NCBI RefSeq assembly: GCF_014898815.1
Contig: NW_026515455.1
Coordinates: forward strand, 124,001 to 188,000
DNA: 64,000 nt
Direction of reading: 5' to 3'
DNA from: Panonychus citri
Lineage: Eukaryota; Arthropoda; Arachnida; Trombidiformes; Tetranychidae
Every line of letters begins with the position of its first letter. Positions within the stretch are counted from its first letter, which is position 1. The notes under the pieces are model-generated. The model saw only the letters and a program-made list of their open reading frames with translations. It was not told the origin of the DNA and searched no databases. Of the stretch, positions 48,722 to 63,317 are shown in pieces. The position numbers were made by a program, and so were the translations under genes.

Positions 48722-51700
48722 GTGAGTAAACCAATTAATCAATTCCTTTACTTTCTAATGATTATCATTCAATCGTTTTGACACTCGGGAGACTAAGTCT
48801 CATTTCATCCAAGTATTAATATACTCAAGTGATCACAATACGCTGATGATTTATCATCGTTAACACTCAATTCCACCTTGTGTTCTTTAATTATCTTAAT
48901 ATTCTCTTTGCCAAATCAATATCGTTATGGTATTTAATCATATTTTGTTCCTCTCATCGGCATTCATAGTCTTTGATTCTTGATTTTGTCTCCCATTGCA
49001 ATATTATTGGTAAATCTTTTCAGTTACTCAACTTAATGTTTCCATCATTGATGTATTACAAATGAGAGTGATGATTGAAAAGAAGTTTATTCTCTAGAGG
49101 ATTGTATTATTTAAGAGAATGAAACGTGAACATTGATTCTAAATAAAGACTCTGATGGATTCTGTGCCTTCAGGTGAATCAAAATCATACTTGAGCTTCG
49201 TCTTTATCTTCATGACAAATGTAAACATTGTTTCCATCAGACAAAATCCATTTTTTCACTTATTCTCAAATAATCTGTTGGAATCAAAGTCTCTTTCCGT
49301 TTATCCTCTACTTCACTGTTGATCATTCAGTTTCCATCATTTAATCATCACTTTTGCTCGAAGTTCAGAGTTTACGAAACTAAAAATCGTTACAATTCCC
49401 AAATTGAGAATAATGAAAATTCAATCGATTGCTTGTTTACATTGAGTTGCCCTAAGAAATTTAACATCCCAATTGGATTAAGTCTCTTGAAATTAATCCA
49501 AAAAGACATTTAACTTTCTACAATTTTAAAATTGTTTAAATAATTTTCGGATTCATCAAATATAAACTTGAATTTGATTCAGTTACTTTCTTAAATTGAA
49601 GCAATTACATTAATCAATTTCGTTTCAAAATCTATTATATTGTTATGATCTATTATTTCTTAATATCAATCATAAATTTCATCAATTATAATCATCTCAG
49701 CATCTCAAGGGCAAGTCTTGAGTTCTCAGAACTTTCCTTAAAATTATATTCTATTACATTTTAATTCAATAACAACAATTACCTTGATTAGTCTGTTAAT
49801 TTATTCCAATCGATGTAATCAATCAATCATCCACCAATTAAGTCAACAAATTATGATGTTAATCATTTGATTATGAAAAGGCAGAGGTCAGCACAATACC
49901 GACAATTGAATATGATTAAAAGACGAAATTTTAATTTATTGCTCATTCGGAATCGATATTAAATTTCCAATCAGTTCACTTGTATCATTTTCAATAAATT
50001 ACAATTTACAATCCAATTATTAAGCAATAGTTTCTCTGATTGAATAATAAGTTGACTGAGTAAACAACAATTATATTAGTTACTTGAAATAAATTTAGAT
50101 TGAACATCATGATAGCCACTCAACACAACGTTTGTTAGCTTAATCAATGATTACTCTTGATTGTAATTCCTTATTGTCCAGATAAAACTGTCCAGTTAAC
50201 TTGATAAATAACTTTTCTCAGATCATCATTCAGATAATATTGAAGAAAAAAGGAAAACTAATCCATTTAAATAAAATAAGACAATTCAACCTGAAACCCT
50301 GAGTCTTTTTATTGAATTATCTTGATGATACTGAATTTTTTTCATGGAAATGATAATTTCCATATTGATGATTAACCCCATATGAAAATCAATAATTACC
50401 TTGATCACAATATCACATCAACAATCAACAATGTCACATTGTCCGTAATTAGTTTATTGCATGTTACCAAACTTTACCTTAACTGTTTATCATTTGATAA
50501 ATTGTTTAAATTGTTAATTCAAATTCGTGATACTGATTAACTACACTGAACTTTTATAACTTTTCATATGTATCTTTTTTTTCACCAAACACTTTGAGCA
50601 CTTTATTTTTTTCATTATCCTTCAAAACTAAATTGGTTGAGATTCAGTTTTTGATGTACATTGATTAGCATCATGGAAACTGAAAACTGCTAATATAATT
50701 ATTTATCGTCATAATTAATGTTATAATTATATGCAAGATTAATCAGGAATTAATTACTAACTTTGACTGGATTCAAGTGAATGTTATTACATGTCCATTA
50801 ATAATAATAGGTAACGTTAGGTTAATGAATAATCCTGTTTCTCATTAATTCATGATAATCTAGTAAACAATTATTATCAGAGTATTTTTTCAGTGCAAAT
50901 GATGATCAGAATTGGCTGATGAATTTAATCACAATCTGATTATAAATGATAATCGACGTTAAATCAAATGACAACGGTAACGATGAACCAAATGAAACTA
51001 ATAATGTTAAACAAGTAACTGATGAAGATGAAAAGTATTAGCCATTAGGATGAGGAAGAAAAAAACTAACATTCATGGAGACTAATAAATATTAATATTA
51101 TCATTTCATTGATTCTTAAATCTTTTTCTCTATTTTCTCAGTTCATCATGAATGATTTATGAACTCTAACATGAAGCTAAATATTTTGCCTTTGATTATC
51201 ATCCACTGACAGGTAACGCAAACTCATCATGAAGATAAAAACGACGATGAAAATGAACATTATCACTTTTATCAGAATCATTATCATCATCTGAATCTCT
51301 CTCTCACTTACTGACTGTCTAATTTTTTGTCCAATCTAAAATCTCTTAAGTCTCTTGGCCTAAGGTCATCTTCAATCTTGCCTGACATTTGTAGGCTAAC
51401 TTTTAGTTACATAATGAAAATAATAATAATATTTACCTCCCTTGGTCAATCCTGATGCTCCTCCATGGAAACTGAGTCATTCCTAATATCATTCAATCAC
51501 GTATAACTCATTCTCATTGTTTCTCCAGAAAATAGTAACACTAAACAACCAGACTATTTTTTATTGCTTTTATTATAATTATCATTACTATCGTTACATT
51601 GCTTAGTATTTTTCTTTCCTCGATTATTTCGTTTTATCATCAACATCATCCTTCTGAATTATCTTCTTATCATCTTCATCTTCTCCTTTGCTTGAATTGT

Positions 51701-53937
51701 TTCCAAAATAGGTTTTTCTCTCTATTCTGAAAACTTCTCCTGAGGTAATACAATCTGATAACAGTAAAAACTCACACCGACAACCAGGATAGAAGATGGA
51801 GATTCTCTCGCTCTCTCTTTATCTTCTTCCTTGATACATTCTGTCAACCTTTTATATAGTTATTTTTACTTCTCTCTTTTTTTCTAGTTTCATCCTGTTC
51901 TTACTCTGAATGATGATCATGCTGATCATGATCATCATCTTCCTTTAGTTCTTATTCTACCTCATCCTTTTTTTCATCATCTTCAATCTTCACTTGTTTT
52001 CATGTTCATTTGCTTCACTTGATTCTGTGAAAATGAGGTTTTTCTTTCTCGTCCTTTAATCTTTTACCTTATCATTTCCCCATTTACAATAATAATACAA
52101 TACCTTTTTGCTACTAAATTTGAAATCAATCATGATTTTCATCTTTTTCTTTTCATCTGAATATTTTAAATTGCTTTGCTCATTCACACCAAGGCAACGA
52201 AAACTTCATTTCATGAAACATCAATAAAACCAATAATCGAGTTTGTTACTTTTCACTCTCTCAGTTTGTCTCATTCACCACATCATTTGCTCATCCATTT
52301 GCTTACAAACTTCCATGTTTATCTCTCGAAAGCAATCGTCTCAAATTTCGCCTCGAATGTATTAATAGTTTTGTAAATTAGCATGATTCATTGAGAATCT
52401 TAAACCTATTAATTTAATTTGTATTAGAATGAGTTTCATCATGATCTTAGATTCAATAAAATAGAAAAAAATTGAACGAATCAAATAAAAAACAATACAA
52501 ATTGAAGATTGATAAAACAATCTGGTTTATAACATGAGCCTCATTGTCACCCAATGAGCTTTCATTTGATTCTGATTCCATGAACTGATTCCCGCCTTTT
52601 TAATGGCTCCCAAATGACTTCATTTCTTATCGTATTAAAAATACAGAAAAAGTATCTTTCGCTTGAATGGAAAACTTGACAAGCTCAAGCAAAATCATTG
52701 CTTTTACACAATATAAAATATATTGAGTTTCTTTTTCACTATTTATCATGAAATATAACAACAATAACACCAGAAAAAAGGATAAAAAAGATGAAGTTAC
52801 TATTGAGAAAACCAATCAGGTACACAAACTTTGATTCAATCCTTTACTTATATTTTATCATCTTTGCTAAACCAGAATCATAACGTAAAAAAGTGACATG
52901 CAAACAACTTACTCACTTTGCAGTTAACATGAATTTTCAGACAGATAATAGTGAATATGACTCGTTGTGGGTACAATTGAATCTCAATGTAAATGATATC
53001 ATAATACTAATAGTGTTTCAGATAATGATGTTAATGCAAAAATAAAACGAATTTAGACAAAAAGATGACATTAAATTGATGTTGATTTCAAATTCTGTGG
53101 CACTTTCATTCACTCAGAAAGTTTTCCCATCATTTCAATCCTTTTTTCTCCTCTTCTATTGTCCATCCAGTGGATTCCCTGAAATCTGTTTGTAGATTTA
53201 CAACTTTTGTCAAGGTTTAACAAAAAAGAATATCCCATTGAACTCTAATCTCCCAGTTCTTAAAATTTATCCTTCTTTTTCTCTTTTTTTTCTCTGCAGT
53301 GTTAGCAGAAATTTTCTTTTCGCTTTCATATTATTCTGAGGTGGTTGATATTCCATGTTATTTTGCTCGAAATATCATCCATTAAGAAGATTCGCATGAA
53401 TCTCATGAGGATTTTTATTCGTCGCTACTATGAACGGTTGCTTCTATTTTTTCATCTCTTTCGAAATCATAATCATCATTCATTAAGATCATAATTAATT
53501 CTTTCCTGATGAATATTTTCGAATTCTCAAAGAATTGAAATAGCACAAGAATAGCTGCAAAAACTACCCTGATTCTGGTAATATTATCATGAAATGTAAC
53601 AATATCCATAAAGAAATTAACTTGATTATTAGTTGTGTAACTCATTTATGTAATCAAACTCCTTGTATTACTTTTTTGTTTCATCATTATCATTATCAAA
53701 TGAAGCTTAGCATTTTCATGATGAGCACCGTTATGATAATAATAATGAATTTAAGGGAATCATTAAATTGCCATTATCAATTTGTTTTTCTTTCAATATG
53801 ATTTAACTTTGTTTCTCCATCAACTGCCAAGTTTATTCTGTTAACAATTAACTAATCATTATCCTAATTAAAGTTCAATATTTTTCAAAGTGACTCTTCC
53901 ATAATAATAGACTATATATTGTGACGATTAAATTATA

Positions 53938-54881
53938 CAGGGCGTAACAACCAAATATCCGGACTTTTGACGCTTTACCATTTCTAGGCTATTTATTAGG
54001 TCAGATTTTTTTCTGCGCGATTCAACAGAGAAAATGTGAAAGTTTTGTTGTGTTCTAATTCGGAACTTTTCCATAAAGCCGTTACCGAGCAGTGGCCTCT
54101 CAAAGTCGGAAAAGTGGTACATTTAGATGCAAAACTTTTTTCGGGAAATTTTTTCCGGCCATTTGAAAGTTCTAAAATTATCGAACAAACTGAGCTAATC
54201 ATCTTTTTGATCTGACTTTTTGTTCAGGAGTAATTGGCCTTCAAAGGTGCGTACTTATCCCGTTGACATTCACATGAAATTTTTGACCTTTTTTGATTGT
54301 CTTGAAATTGAGTCCTAGTAAATTCCCGATGCCGAAATTAGTATTAAAGCCGATTTTATCCTCATCGTTGGTCGTTTAACAAGTTTACCATAAGGCCAAT
54401 TAGGCTACTGAATAAAACAAATAGGCGCTGATTCCAGACCAGCTAGTACATTGAAATGAATTTTTTTGTCTTAGATACTAATTTCGGCATCGGGAATTTA
54501 CTAGGACTCAATTTCAAGACAATCAAAAAAGGTCAAAAATTTCATGTGAATGTCAACGGGATAAGTACGCACCTTTGAAGGCCAATTACTCCTGAACAAA
54601 AAGTCAGATCAAAAAGATGATTAGCTCAGTTTGTTCGATAATTTTAGAACTTTCAAATGGCCGGAAAAAATTTCCCGAAAAAAGTTTTGCATCTAAATGT
54701 ACCACTTTTCCGACTTTGAGAGGCCACTGCTCGGTAACGGCTTTATGGAAAAGTTCCGAATTAGAACACAACAAAACTTTCACATTTTCTCTGTTGAATC
54801 GCGCAGAAAAAAATCTGACCTAATAAATAGCCTAGAAATGGTAAAGCGTCAAAAGTCCGGATATTTGGTTGTTACGCCCTG
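53938..54881. mobile_element. Perfect long-arm fold-back element, TA target site
   Basis: Two 407-bp arms (53938-54344 and 54475-54881) are reverse complements of each other around a 130-bp unique core. The outer ends read CAGGGCGTAACAACC, flanked by TA on both sides (53936-53937 and 54882-54883). The arms agree at every position I checked, including homopolymer lengths. The small identical reading frames in each arm are by-products of the repeat. There is no transposase. The CAGGG terminus and TA duplication fit a non-autonomous Tc1/mariner-superfamily derivative. Arm identity suggests recent insertion or gene conversion. Confidence 0.93.
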
Positions 54882-55489
54882 TACTTCTAACCTGTTAATC
54901 TACCACAATTAAAGTTTCGATAAATTATTATTGTATTTCTGTGTTATGATTACAAGATTTTGAATTATTGACTGACCAGAATTTAAAATGATTTGAGATG
55001 AGAAAAAATGAGAATTGATAAAAAGATGATGAGCTGAGTGAGACAGTTGCTATGGTTACTCTGATTATCGAAGGTAAAAAAAGATGACAAAGAAAAAGAT
55101 GAATTATGAATTGATGTATTTTCAATTGAGGTCATCATGAACAAAGGGAGAAAACAGATGACAAAAGTCGAGTTCTAATGATAATAATAATGATAAATTC
55201 GTAAACCATGTAGAGTATTAAATCGTAATTGCATAAACAGTATTGTAGATGCGAAATGAAAAAGTATAATAGTTGAATGAAATTCGGGCTTTTTCATGGT
55301 ATAATTGAAATGATTAAGTTTATCGAAGAAAGTTGATGGGATGAGCAACGAATTTATCAGAATAAGAACTCACGAGAATAATGAAGTTAACCAAAAATAG
55401 AAAATGAAAAAGTAAGAATTCATTTCATCTTCAAGAAATAATATAAATTGTCAGAACCTGTAAGTCTCTCAATTTATTCTGAGGTAAAA

Positions 55490-55545
55490 AAGAAAGAAAG
55501 AAAGAAAGAAGAGAGAAGAGAGAAAGAGAGAAAGAGAGAAAATAA
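55490..55545. repeat. GAAA/GAGA purine tract
   Basis: Nearly pure purine stretch of GAAA, GAGA and AGAGAA units in the large unc-13 intron, with a complementary CTCTCT run about 25 bp further on. Confidence 0.85.
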
Positions 55546-58010
55546 AGAAAATGGTTTCTCTCCTCACTCTCTCTCTCTCTAAATTAAAAATGAAGACAAA
55601 GAGAAGGAAAAAATGAATTTTTATTATTTCATTTGATGACGATGATAATGATGATGAAGAAGATGAAGAAAACATTGATAAACGATATATGTTGATGCTA
55701 ATGGTTATTAAATTGTTTGTGAGTTATATAATTTATCGATCGATTGATTGTTAGGAAAAAAAGTAAAAAGAAGAAACCAAAGTGACCAATGGTCATCACT
55801 ATTATGATGATGATTATTATTGACTGACCTTTTTATGCTGTTTGAGATGTTGCTTCAAATTATTTGGAACTCATTGAATTGTTAGTCCAGTTTTCTAACG
55901 ATTTCTCAATTGCTTTTCAGCCCTCAAACCTTTTCGATTGACTTTTGACAACAAAACTTATCATCATCTTTATCTCAACTATCTCATCATCTTGTTATTA
56001 TTAAATAATATAATTGACAAACAGAATTAAGAAGAAAAAAATGATGTTCTCATGCTCATCATTTCCTATTTGGTGTTATTCTTGTTTATTATCAACTCCC
56101 AGTCTGACATTTTTATCTCTCCCCTTCTTCTCACTTTCACCTTCCGGTGGTTATGATACTCGATAAAATAACCACTTACCTGATATTAACATATGAATTT
56201 CAACCAGTTCAATAATAACAATCATTCATCATGTAAACTGTTAGATTAAGATAATGATAACATTGTTTTCTACCATTATACTTATATTTGATTTTAGTTG
56301 GAAATTTAAGTTGATTCAATGTAATTTATTTAATTTTGTTTAGCATTTCAGTCACATGCATCAGGATATTATTAATCAAAACAATATTGATAATAATAAT
56401 AATGAACCCGAAAAGCCCTCAGAACTCATGGATATGAATTTCAAATGATGATTTTACTCATCATATCTCTTTCTATTCTTGTGCTTGTTTCCCTGAATTT
56501 ATCTACCTTCCCTGTCTACCTCCTCTTTCTCATCCTTCTTGAAACAAATATTGATCAATTTTACCTTGGTTCGCATGATAACAGCGACGAATCGCCGTCA
56601 TGCCCTGTAAGCTGAATTTATCGCTGAAACTTTTTCTTCTTCTTTCATCCCAATACAATGAAAATGTGAGGTATTGGCAATAGGAAGCAACACTGTGTCT
56701 CAATTAGTCCAAACAAATAAACACAATTCTTATAATGATGATGATTGTGAAAATTGATTGTAAACTGAGCAACAAAATTAATCAATCATTTAAAATGTGA
56801 ATTATTTTCAACAAATTGATCCTGAAATTATAATTATCGGTTAAGGAAATGAACCTTAACAACAGCAACGTGAAAAAAGTTACATCATTGAATAGTATTT
56901 ATAATCATCATCAATTATAGTCATGTTATTATTTTTGTCTGTGTTTAATAATTGAATTGAATTCTCAAGTTAATCAAATTAAATATTAGTGAAAATTGAA
57001 TTTCAACAGAAAATTAGTAAATCTCTTTACATTTACGGTGATTTAATCACAAGCCGGTTAATCAAATGATAACATAATGGATATAATGTGTATATTTTAT
57101 CAATTATCATGTTGCATCTCCTCCTCCACCTCCGCATCTCCATCACTGTCAAAATCATCAATGGTTGTGTTCACTCAGCCTCTGCTTTCTGTGTTACCTT
57201 TTGTTTATTGTTTTGATGATAATAACAACTGAAAGCATTATCATCACAATTGATCTTATTGTATGATTTTTGAGAAAATAGTTACTCATCATCATCATGT
57301 TGACCTTTCATTGATTCGGAATGACCAAGTTACTTTTATCATGCACCAAGAACCAACTACAACAATGAAATCAACATGGTTACTTAAATCGGGTTAACAT
57401 TAGTTATGCTTATAATTTGTTAATCATTTTCCTTTTTTTTCATCTCGTTATTTTATTTTCTTCTCAGAGTTATCCTCATCTTCACATATTAACCATTGTC
57501 TTTTTACCTATTGAAGATTAAATCAATTAGTGTTCAATATCAACTCGTTGATCTTCATATAATCTCAATGAATAGTTTCTATGAAAACCATGAAGTGAAT
57601 TTCCATTGATATATTTTCATTTGGTTCTAAATATAATTATTGTCATTCTATCTGAGTTATTGCTTTCACTTCAATTGCTGTTTAATTGCTGATTGATTAA
57701 TTGGTTGTTCTCTTCTTGTGCTATTGGTATATTTTTCTATCCACATAATCAATGAGGTTTTAATTGTTATAATAACTCATAAATTTTGTTGTGATCCTTA
57801 TTTACCTAACATCAAATTTCATCACCATTATGATTATATAAGTTGTCGCAAGTTTGGATTATTGTGTTTTGTTTACAACGTTTGAAAATTGTTTTAGTTA
57901 AATGTGATTATGTTCGTTGTGACGATAAACAAGCAAAGTTTACGATAACTTTGATCAATTATTTGAAACTTACGTTACAACGAACCTGAAGTGTGTTGGA
58001 AGTCAAAAAC

Positions 58011-61000
58011 ATGGAGGGAAGAAAGTTACTACCAAGGTCAACTAGAGGTGAGTCAAACAATGTCAATAGATTGGCCAATGTTGGTCAACATCATGGTCCC
58101 TACAATTCAAATGTATCTCCATCTAAAATTAATCATCATCAACAATCACATCATGTGCCAGTTTATCAACAGCAACAAGAAATAGCTCTTCATGCCTTCC
58201 CTCCGAGTCCTCAACCTCCTCCACCTCCTTCGCACCATTCGGCATCCAGGTCACCCTATCACTCTCACCGTACTTCACCTCAACGTATCTCTCCAGGAGC
58301 TTCATCTACAATACCATCATCTTCTGTGCTTCCAATGTCAGCAGGAAGATCTCAAACACCATCACCTCCTCCTCCTCCTCCGGCTCCACCAGTTCCAATG
58401 TCGATTAACCAAAGATGCAGTCCAAGTTTATCATCATTCTCAGATGATCCGAGACGAATGATCCGAATAAGCAATTATAATGCTTTGACCAACCAATTGA
58501 CATCAAACATTTTAGCTCAATATCCTTCGAATGATGTTATTAGACGTTTAAGTCTCCGTGTTCGTGACCTAGAATTTGAACTCCGTCAAGCCTGGTGTGC
58601 AGTTGATCTACTATCTAATGAGTATATTCTGATGTGGGAAAAACTGGAACGTCTTGAGGGAATTTTACATGAGCAACAAAATGTAATCTCTCAATTGTTG
58701 ACAGTTATTCAAGAAAGTTGTGTCCTCTCCCCACAAGTTGCTTCCAATTTTCAGCTTGGTCCATCATCATCGAGATCATTGAAAACTCGAGACGGAGACT
58801 CTGCTAAAAAATATCAGGAATCAGCTTCCACGTCCGAAGATTTTGGTGCTGATCTAAACTGGCTTGGTACTGATATCGAACTTGATGTTGATCTTGAAAG
58901 AAGAATCCAAGAAACTATTTCCATGGCTGATGAAGATTATGCTCGAAGTTTATCTACGCCTACAACATTCCCTTATTTATCTGGATCAGGATTTAATCCG
59001 AATGAAACCTCATCATCAGCTGTTAATTCATCTGCATCAATCCCTGGATGGACTCGAGTTGGTATTACAAATACTCGTGGCCTTCTTGAACAATTAGAGT
59101 CACTCGATTCGACAATTGGTGGTAGATTAGATAGTCCAGGCTCATCTTCATCGTCAGAGGAAATTCCACTTGATGAAACTGATGGTTTATCTTCACCACC
59201 TCCTCCAGAACCTACAGTTGGACCACCTTCTTCTTCTGCTCCTTTATCCCATCACTATTCATTATCTTCTTTACTAACTGAGAATCATCTTCATTCACAT
59301 TATCTTTCTCACCCTCAACATTCATTATCAACACCATTGCCTTTACATGCTTCAGTTAATCAATCTCTTCTTTCACCAACATCATCAACAGACCAACCTT
59401 TACATCTACCTCCTCCTCCACCAAATAATTCCCCAGCATCTTTATCTAAATCAACTACAGTAGATTCAGTATCATCACTAGAACAACATCAACTTGTTAA
59501 TCCATCAATAGATCCTTCTCAATTATCCATTGATCAGGGTTCTTCTGAGAAGAACGAGTCAAGGAAGAATCAAAATAAACGTTATCATCTTCGTACATCA
59601 AAACGCCAAGCTGATTCTGAAGAACTGGTATCTCGCCAAGCCTTGTCTCAAGCGCTCAAAAGTCTATCCTCATCTCAAGCAACATCTCCTCTTCCATCGT
59701 CATCAAGTGAAGCGACAAAAGCATACCAAAGACAAGTCCGTAATCTATCTCGGCGAGAAAGGTCATTTCTTCATAATGATATTTTCACCTCATCAGATTA
59801 TCTTAATTATCGTGAAGGTGCTAACACACCTTTCATAACGGAGACTGATATAAATGCTTTAAACGACGCTGCCGTTCATTTAGCATCTGATTCAACGTAC
59901 AAAATACCAAGAAAAGTTTATAACTTATCAGGGATCAGAAGCCGTAGAGCATCAAGTGGAGCAAGTAGTTTAAGCGACGTGGATGATGCAAATGAAGATG
60001 AAGATGAAGAGGATTTTTCAGATTCAAAAGATTCAGAAAATAAGCCAAATTCAACTGAATTATGGTTGAAAGATCGATTTGGTAAAGGCGGTGAAGTAGT
60101 TTATGCTCAAGGTAGAGGAGTTAAAGTGGATTTGAATGATAAACTTGCAACAGATAATCTGATTGAAAGAGGGACGAAAACGTCAAATGAACAATTTGCT
60201 CAAAAAACCAATGCAATTATCCAACCTTCAACTTCCGTAACCACATCCTCTCCCTCCTCCTCCTCCTCTTCTTCGTCATCAGTATCAAGTGAGATTAATT
60301 CACAAGTTCCTTTGATTGCAAATATAAACTGTCAGCAATTAGCATCTTCCGTGTCTACTACAACCTCATTAACATGTACAACAATCTCAGGATTGGTAAA
60401 AACTTCCACTGAGCAATCGTTTAAAGTTTCATCGTCTGAAAAATCGCCTTCAAGCTCGAGTTGCGTTGCAATTAAATCGTCAACACCAAACAGGTATATC
60501 TCGGCTCAAACATCACTTATACTGAGAAAAGAAAGTTTGAAAAGACAAGCTGAAAAGAAGAAGATGAGAGGACAAGATGCGGAAGATAAATTGTCATCAT
60601 CCAATTTTGAAACATTCGATCGAGACAGTTTCGATGATATCGAAGATGATGATTTAATTAATCAATCAAATACTGTTACTCGAGGATTAATCAATTTGGA
60701 AGAGAAAAAAGAAGATAATATTTATAAAGAAAACAATTTATCCTCAGTTTTGATTGAACAGAAAACTGATATCATATTGATGAAAGAATCACGACCAAGA
60801 AAAATAAAGAGCAAAAGAACTGGAGAAACGAGCAAAGGTGATGTTGATAATGACGATAATTGGAATATTTCATCTGGAGAAAGTTCAGTTGATCAATTTA
60901 GCCATAAGATTGATATGAATGACCAGCGATCTGATTTAATTGTGATTAAGGAAGTGAAAGAAAAATCATCTTTTTCATCTTGTGATAGAAAAATTAGTAA

Positions 61001-63317
61001 TTTCAAGATGCAAGATGACAAGAAAAAAGTTCATTCAACCAATGAATCCTCAGGATCGAACAAGTTGTTAATAGAAAAAGAAGATAATCACGAACAAGAA
61101 GATGGACTTAATTATCAATTGAATGAGAAAATGAAAGACAAGAATGGAGATAAAAGAGAAGATGAGAATTTCATTCATGATAAAAGAGATCAAGTTTCAC
61201 CTTCAGATATGAAAACGCTGAAACCAAATTTGACGATAAAAATTGATAATCGAACATCAATGTCGACATTATCTCCCTCAACATCACCAAAGAAATTTAC
61301 TTCTGACTCAATAAATACGAATGACGATCGATCTTTGCTTCTGCTTCAACGAACACCCAGCGGAAAACGAAAACTGCCCTCAGTTCCACCTTCTCCTTCC
61401 CTCGCAAAACCTTTGGAATCATTTTCGACTTGTAACCAAAACAGTTCAGATTCCATATCATCTGTGCCATCAACTCACACTCATGAGAATAGAGAAACCA
61501 AGCAACAAGACCAAAATGAATCGTTTTCTTTTGCTCCTGTCACACCAACCTCAACATTGTCTTCATCCAGACAAATGATCAACGACAATAAAGGATCGCA
61601 TCCATCATCAGGTACATACTATCAACCGTCGTTCACTCAAACGTCCTCAGCATCATCATCTCCTCATCATCACAATAGATCACCCAGTCAACATATAACT
61701 AGCAGCTCTCCACAGATTCAAGCATCAACCTCACCCTCTTCATCACAATCCAATCAACACCGTCGGGTGCCATCAGTTGATGAAAGTCGAGGTCTTTTCT
61801 CAAGTTTGTCCAATAGTGTCTCTCGTGGATATCAAAGTGTAATCAATATGCCATCCATGTTGAAACGAGACTCACGTGAAAATTTGATGGAAACACCAGC
61901 GATGCCAACAACTCGAATCAATGAAGGATTTACTAGCCAACAATCATCCACATCATCAACCGGCTCATTAACAGGATCTGGCGATGGCTCATTCGCTAAA
62001 AAAAGTGCTTCAGCGATTTCTGGCTTCTTTGGCTCTTTTGGTCGTCGATCACCAGCCACATCAACAGCATCAGTTGTAGTTAAAGGCCAACACTCTGCAA
62101 TCGATAGATCCATGAGTGTACAGGCTGATGAAAAAGATGCAAGGAATAAACTTACTGGACAAACTCATCAATTATCTTTACCTGAACTTAGTGTTGAGGT
62201 AACTGAAATCTCTGATAGCATTTCTCCCTCACACCAAGACTCTAATAACAAGGAGATATCTTCAGGGGCAAGACAGCAGCATAGTTTATCACCTCGAGCG
62301 GGAAGATCTGGTTCAGGTAGAAGACGAAAATTACCTCAGATTGATAGACAACAAAGTATTCAATCCCTGCCAGACGAAGCTGCAGATTCTAATGACAAAG
62401 TGATAACAGAAATTAATAGTAACATTAGTTGTGAAGAAACAAGTCCATCTACTAGCAATCGAAGTCCACACCGAACACCTCACAATAGTTCTCATCGATC
62501 TGGTCAATATTTGACTCCATCAAGTGGTAAAAGAGGAGGAGCGATGAATCGTGAAGATAGTCATGGTAATACTGGTCCACAATCGGGTTTATCTTTGGAA
62601 AAAAGTATGTCTGAGGAATCGACATTTTTCTCATGTGTTTCTGGTGATTCAAGGCAAAGTTCATTCTTTCAGTCTGAATATGGTTCAATGGAATCTGCTG
62701 AACCAGAAGGACCTGAAGGTGAATCAAGAACTCGGACAACAGGAGGAAATCGTCGAGGTGGTGATGATGATTCAGCCTTTTGTAGTGCCAATGATGACCA
62801 TCGTAACAGTTTAGCTGACGAAACTGATCAACAATCATTAACTTCAAATACATCACCACTTCCTGGTGTACTAAATACTGATGGGCTTGTTGCAAACGAT
62901 AAACAAAATAATCAACAAGCAACAACTCCGACCACAACAATTGCTATCTCACCACCGACAATGAACAATCAGGAATCAGAAACATCTCCAAATAATCATG
63001 TTTCCAATAATTCAGCAGCTCGAGCAGCAGTTGGATTCATGTGGGACACTGAAAAAAGAGATTCAGTGAGCTCGACATCTTCAGGAGGAGGTGGAGGTTT
63101 TCAGAATAGATTTGCGTCAATAATGAAACTTAAAGTTGAAGAGCGTCGTCACGCAATCGTAATTCCAAGTCCTGGGGGTGAGATTAAATTCGATGAAGGA
63201 GTTGATACTGTTCGGGAAGTAGGAGGAGGTGAAGGAGGTAAAGAGCCAAGTATTGATGATAGTACATTAAGTGATGACTCTAAGGCATCTTCCAAAAATA
63301 AATGGATGGCTGCTGTG
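58011..63317 (+). CDS. unc-13: Long N-terminal exon, probably alternative start of UNC-13
   Basis: One exon of 1,769 codons with its own ATG (58011, context aacATGG). It ends at a GTGAGT donor in phase 0, and the next acceptor is the last base of the window. The product is Ser/Pro/Gln-rich and mostly disordered. Visible parts are a Pro run (about 118-129), a coiled coil (about 178-235, from RRLSLRVRDLEFELRQAW onward), acidic DEDEEDF and DDIEDDD stretches, many SPxx sites, and a final NKWMAAV. The last piece resembles the start of the Munc13 calmodulin helix (W..A). An in-frame stop at 57987 and the phases of nearby AGs argue against splicing in from the upstream exons, so it looks like a first exon. 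Position inside unc-13 before the C1/MUN part, and the long-N-terminus isoform known as Unc13A in Drosophila, suggest an alternative N-terminus. A separate nested gene is the other option; I do not recognise the sequence itself. Confidence 0.6.

Larger units (their letters stand above)
48722..58010 (+). other. Large unc-13 intron, containing a fold-back element
   Basis: 9.3 kb of AT-rich, TCATC-rich DNA between the last C2A-isoform exon (donor GTGAGT) and the long alternative exon. It holds the fold-back element at 53938-54881 and a (GAAA)n/(GA)n purine tract near 55490-55545. The promoter of the long-exon isoform should lie in its last part, but no specific motif is assigned. No protein-like coding segment was found. 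Confidence 0.55.

Noticed and set aside
53996..54202. Identical 68-codon reading frames in the two arms of the fold-back element
   Set aside because: They duplicate only because the arms are reverse complements. No start context, no recognisable domain, and the frame is not a transposase fragment I can identify.
57987..58010. Start of the long unc-13 exon at GTG 57993 or as a spliced continuation of the upstream exons
   Set aside because: 57993 is GTG, not ATG. An in-frame TGA at 57987 and the phases of the two nearby AGs do not fit the phase 0 donor at 48721; the ATG at 58011 is the supported start.
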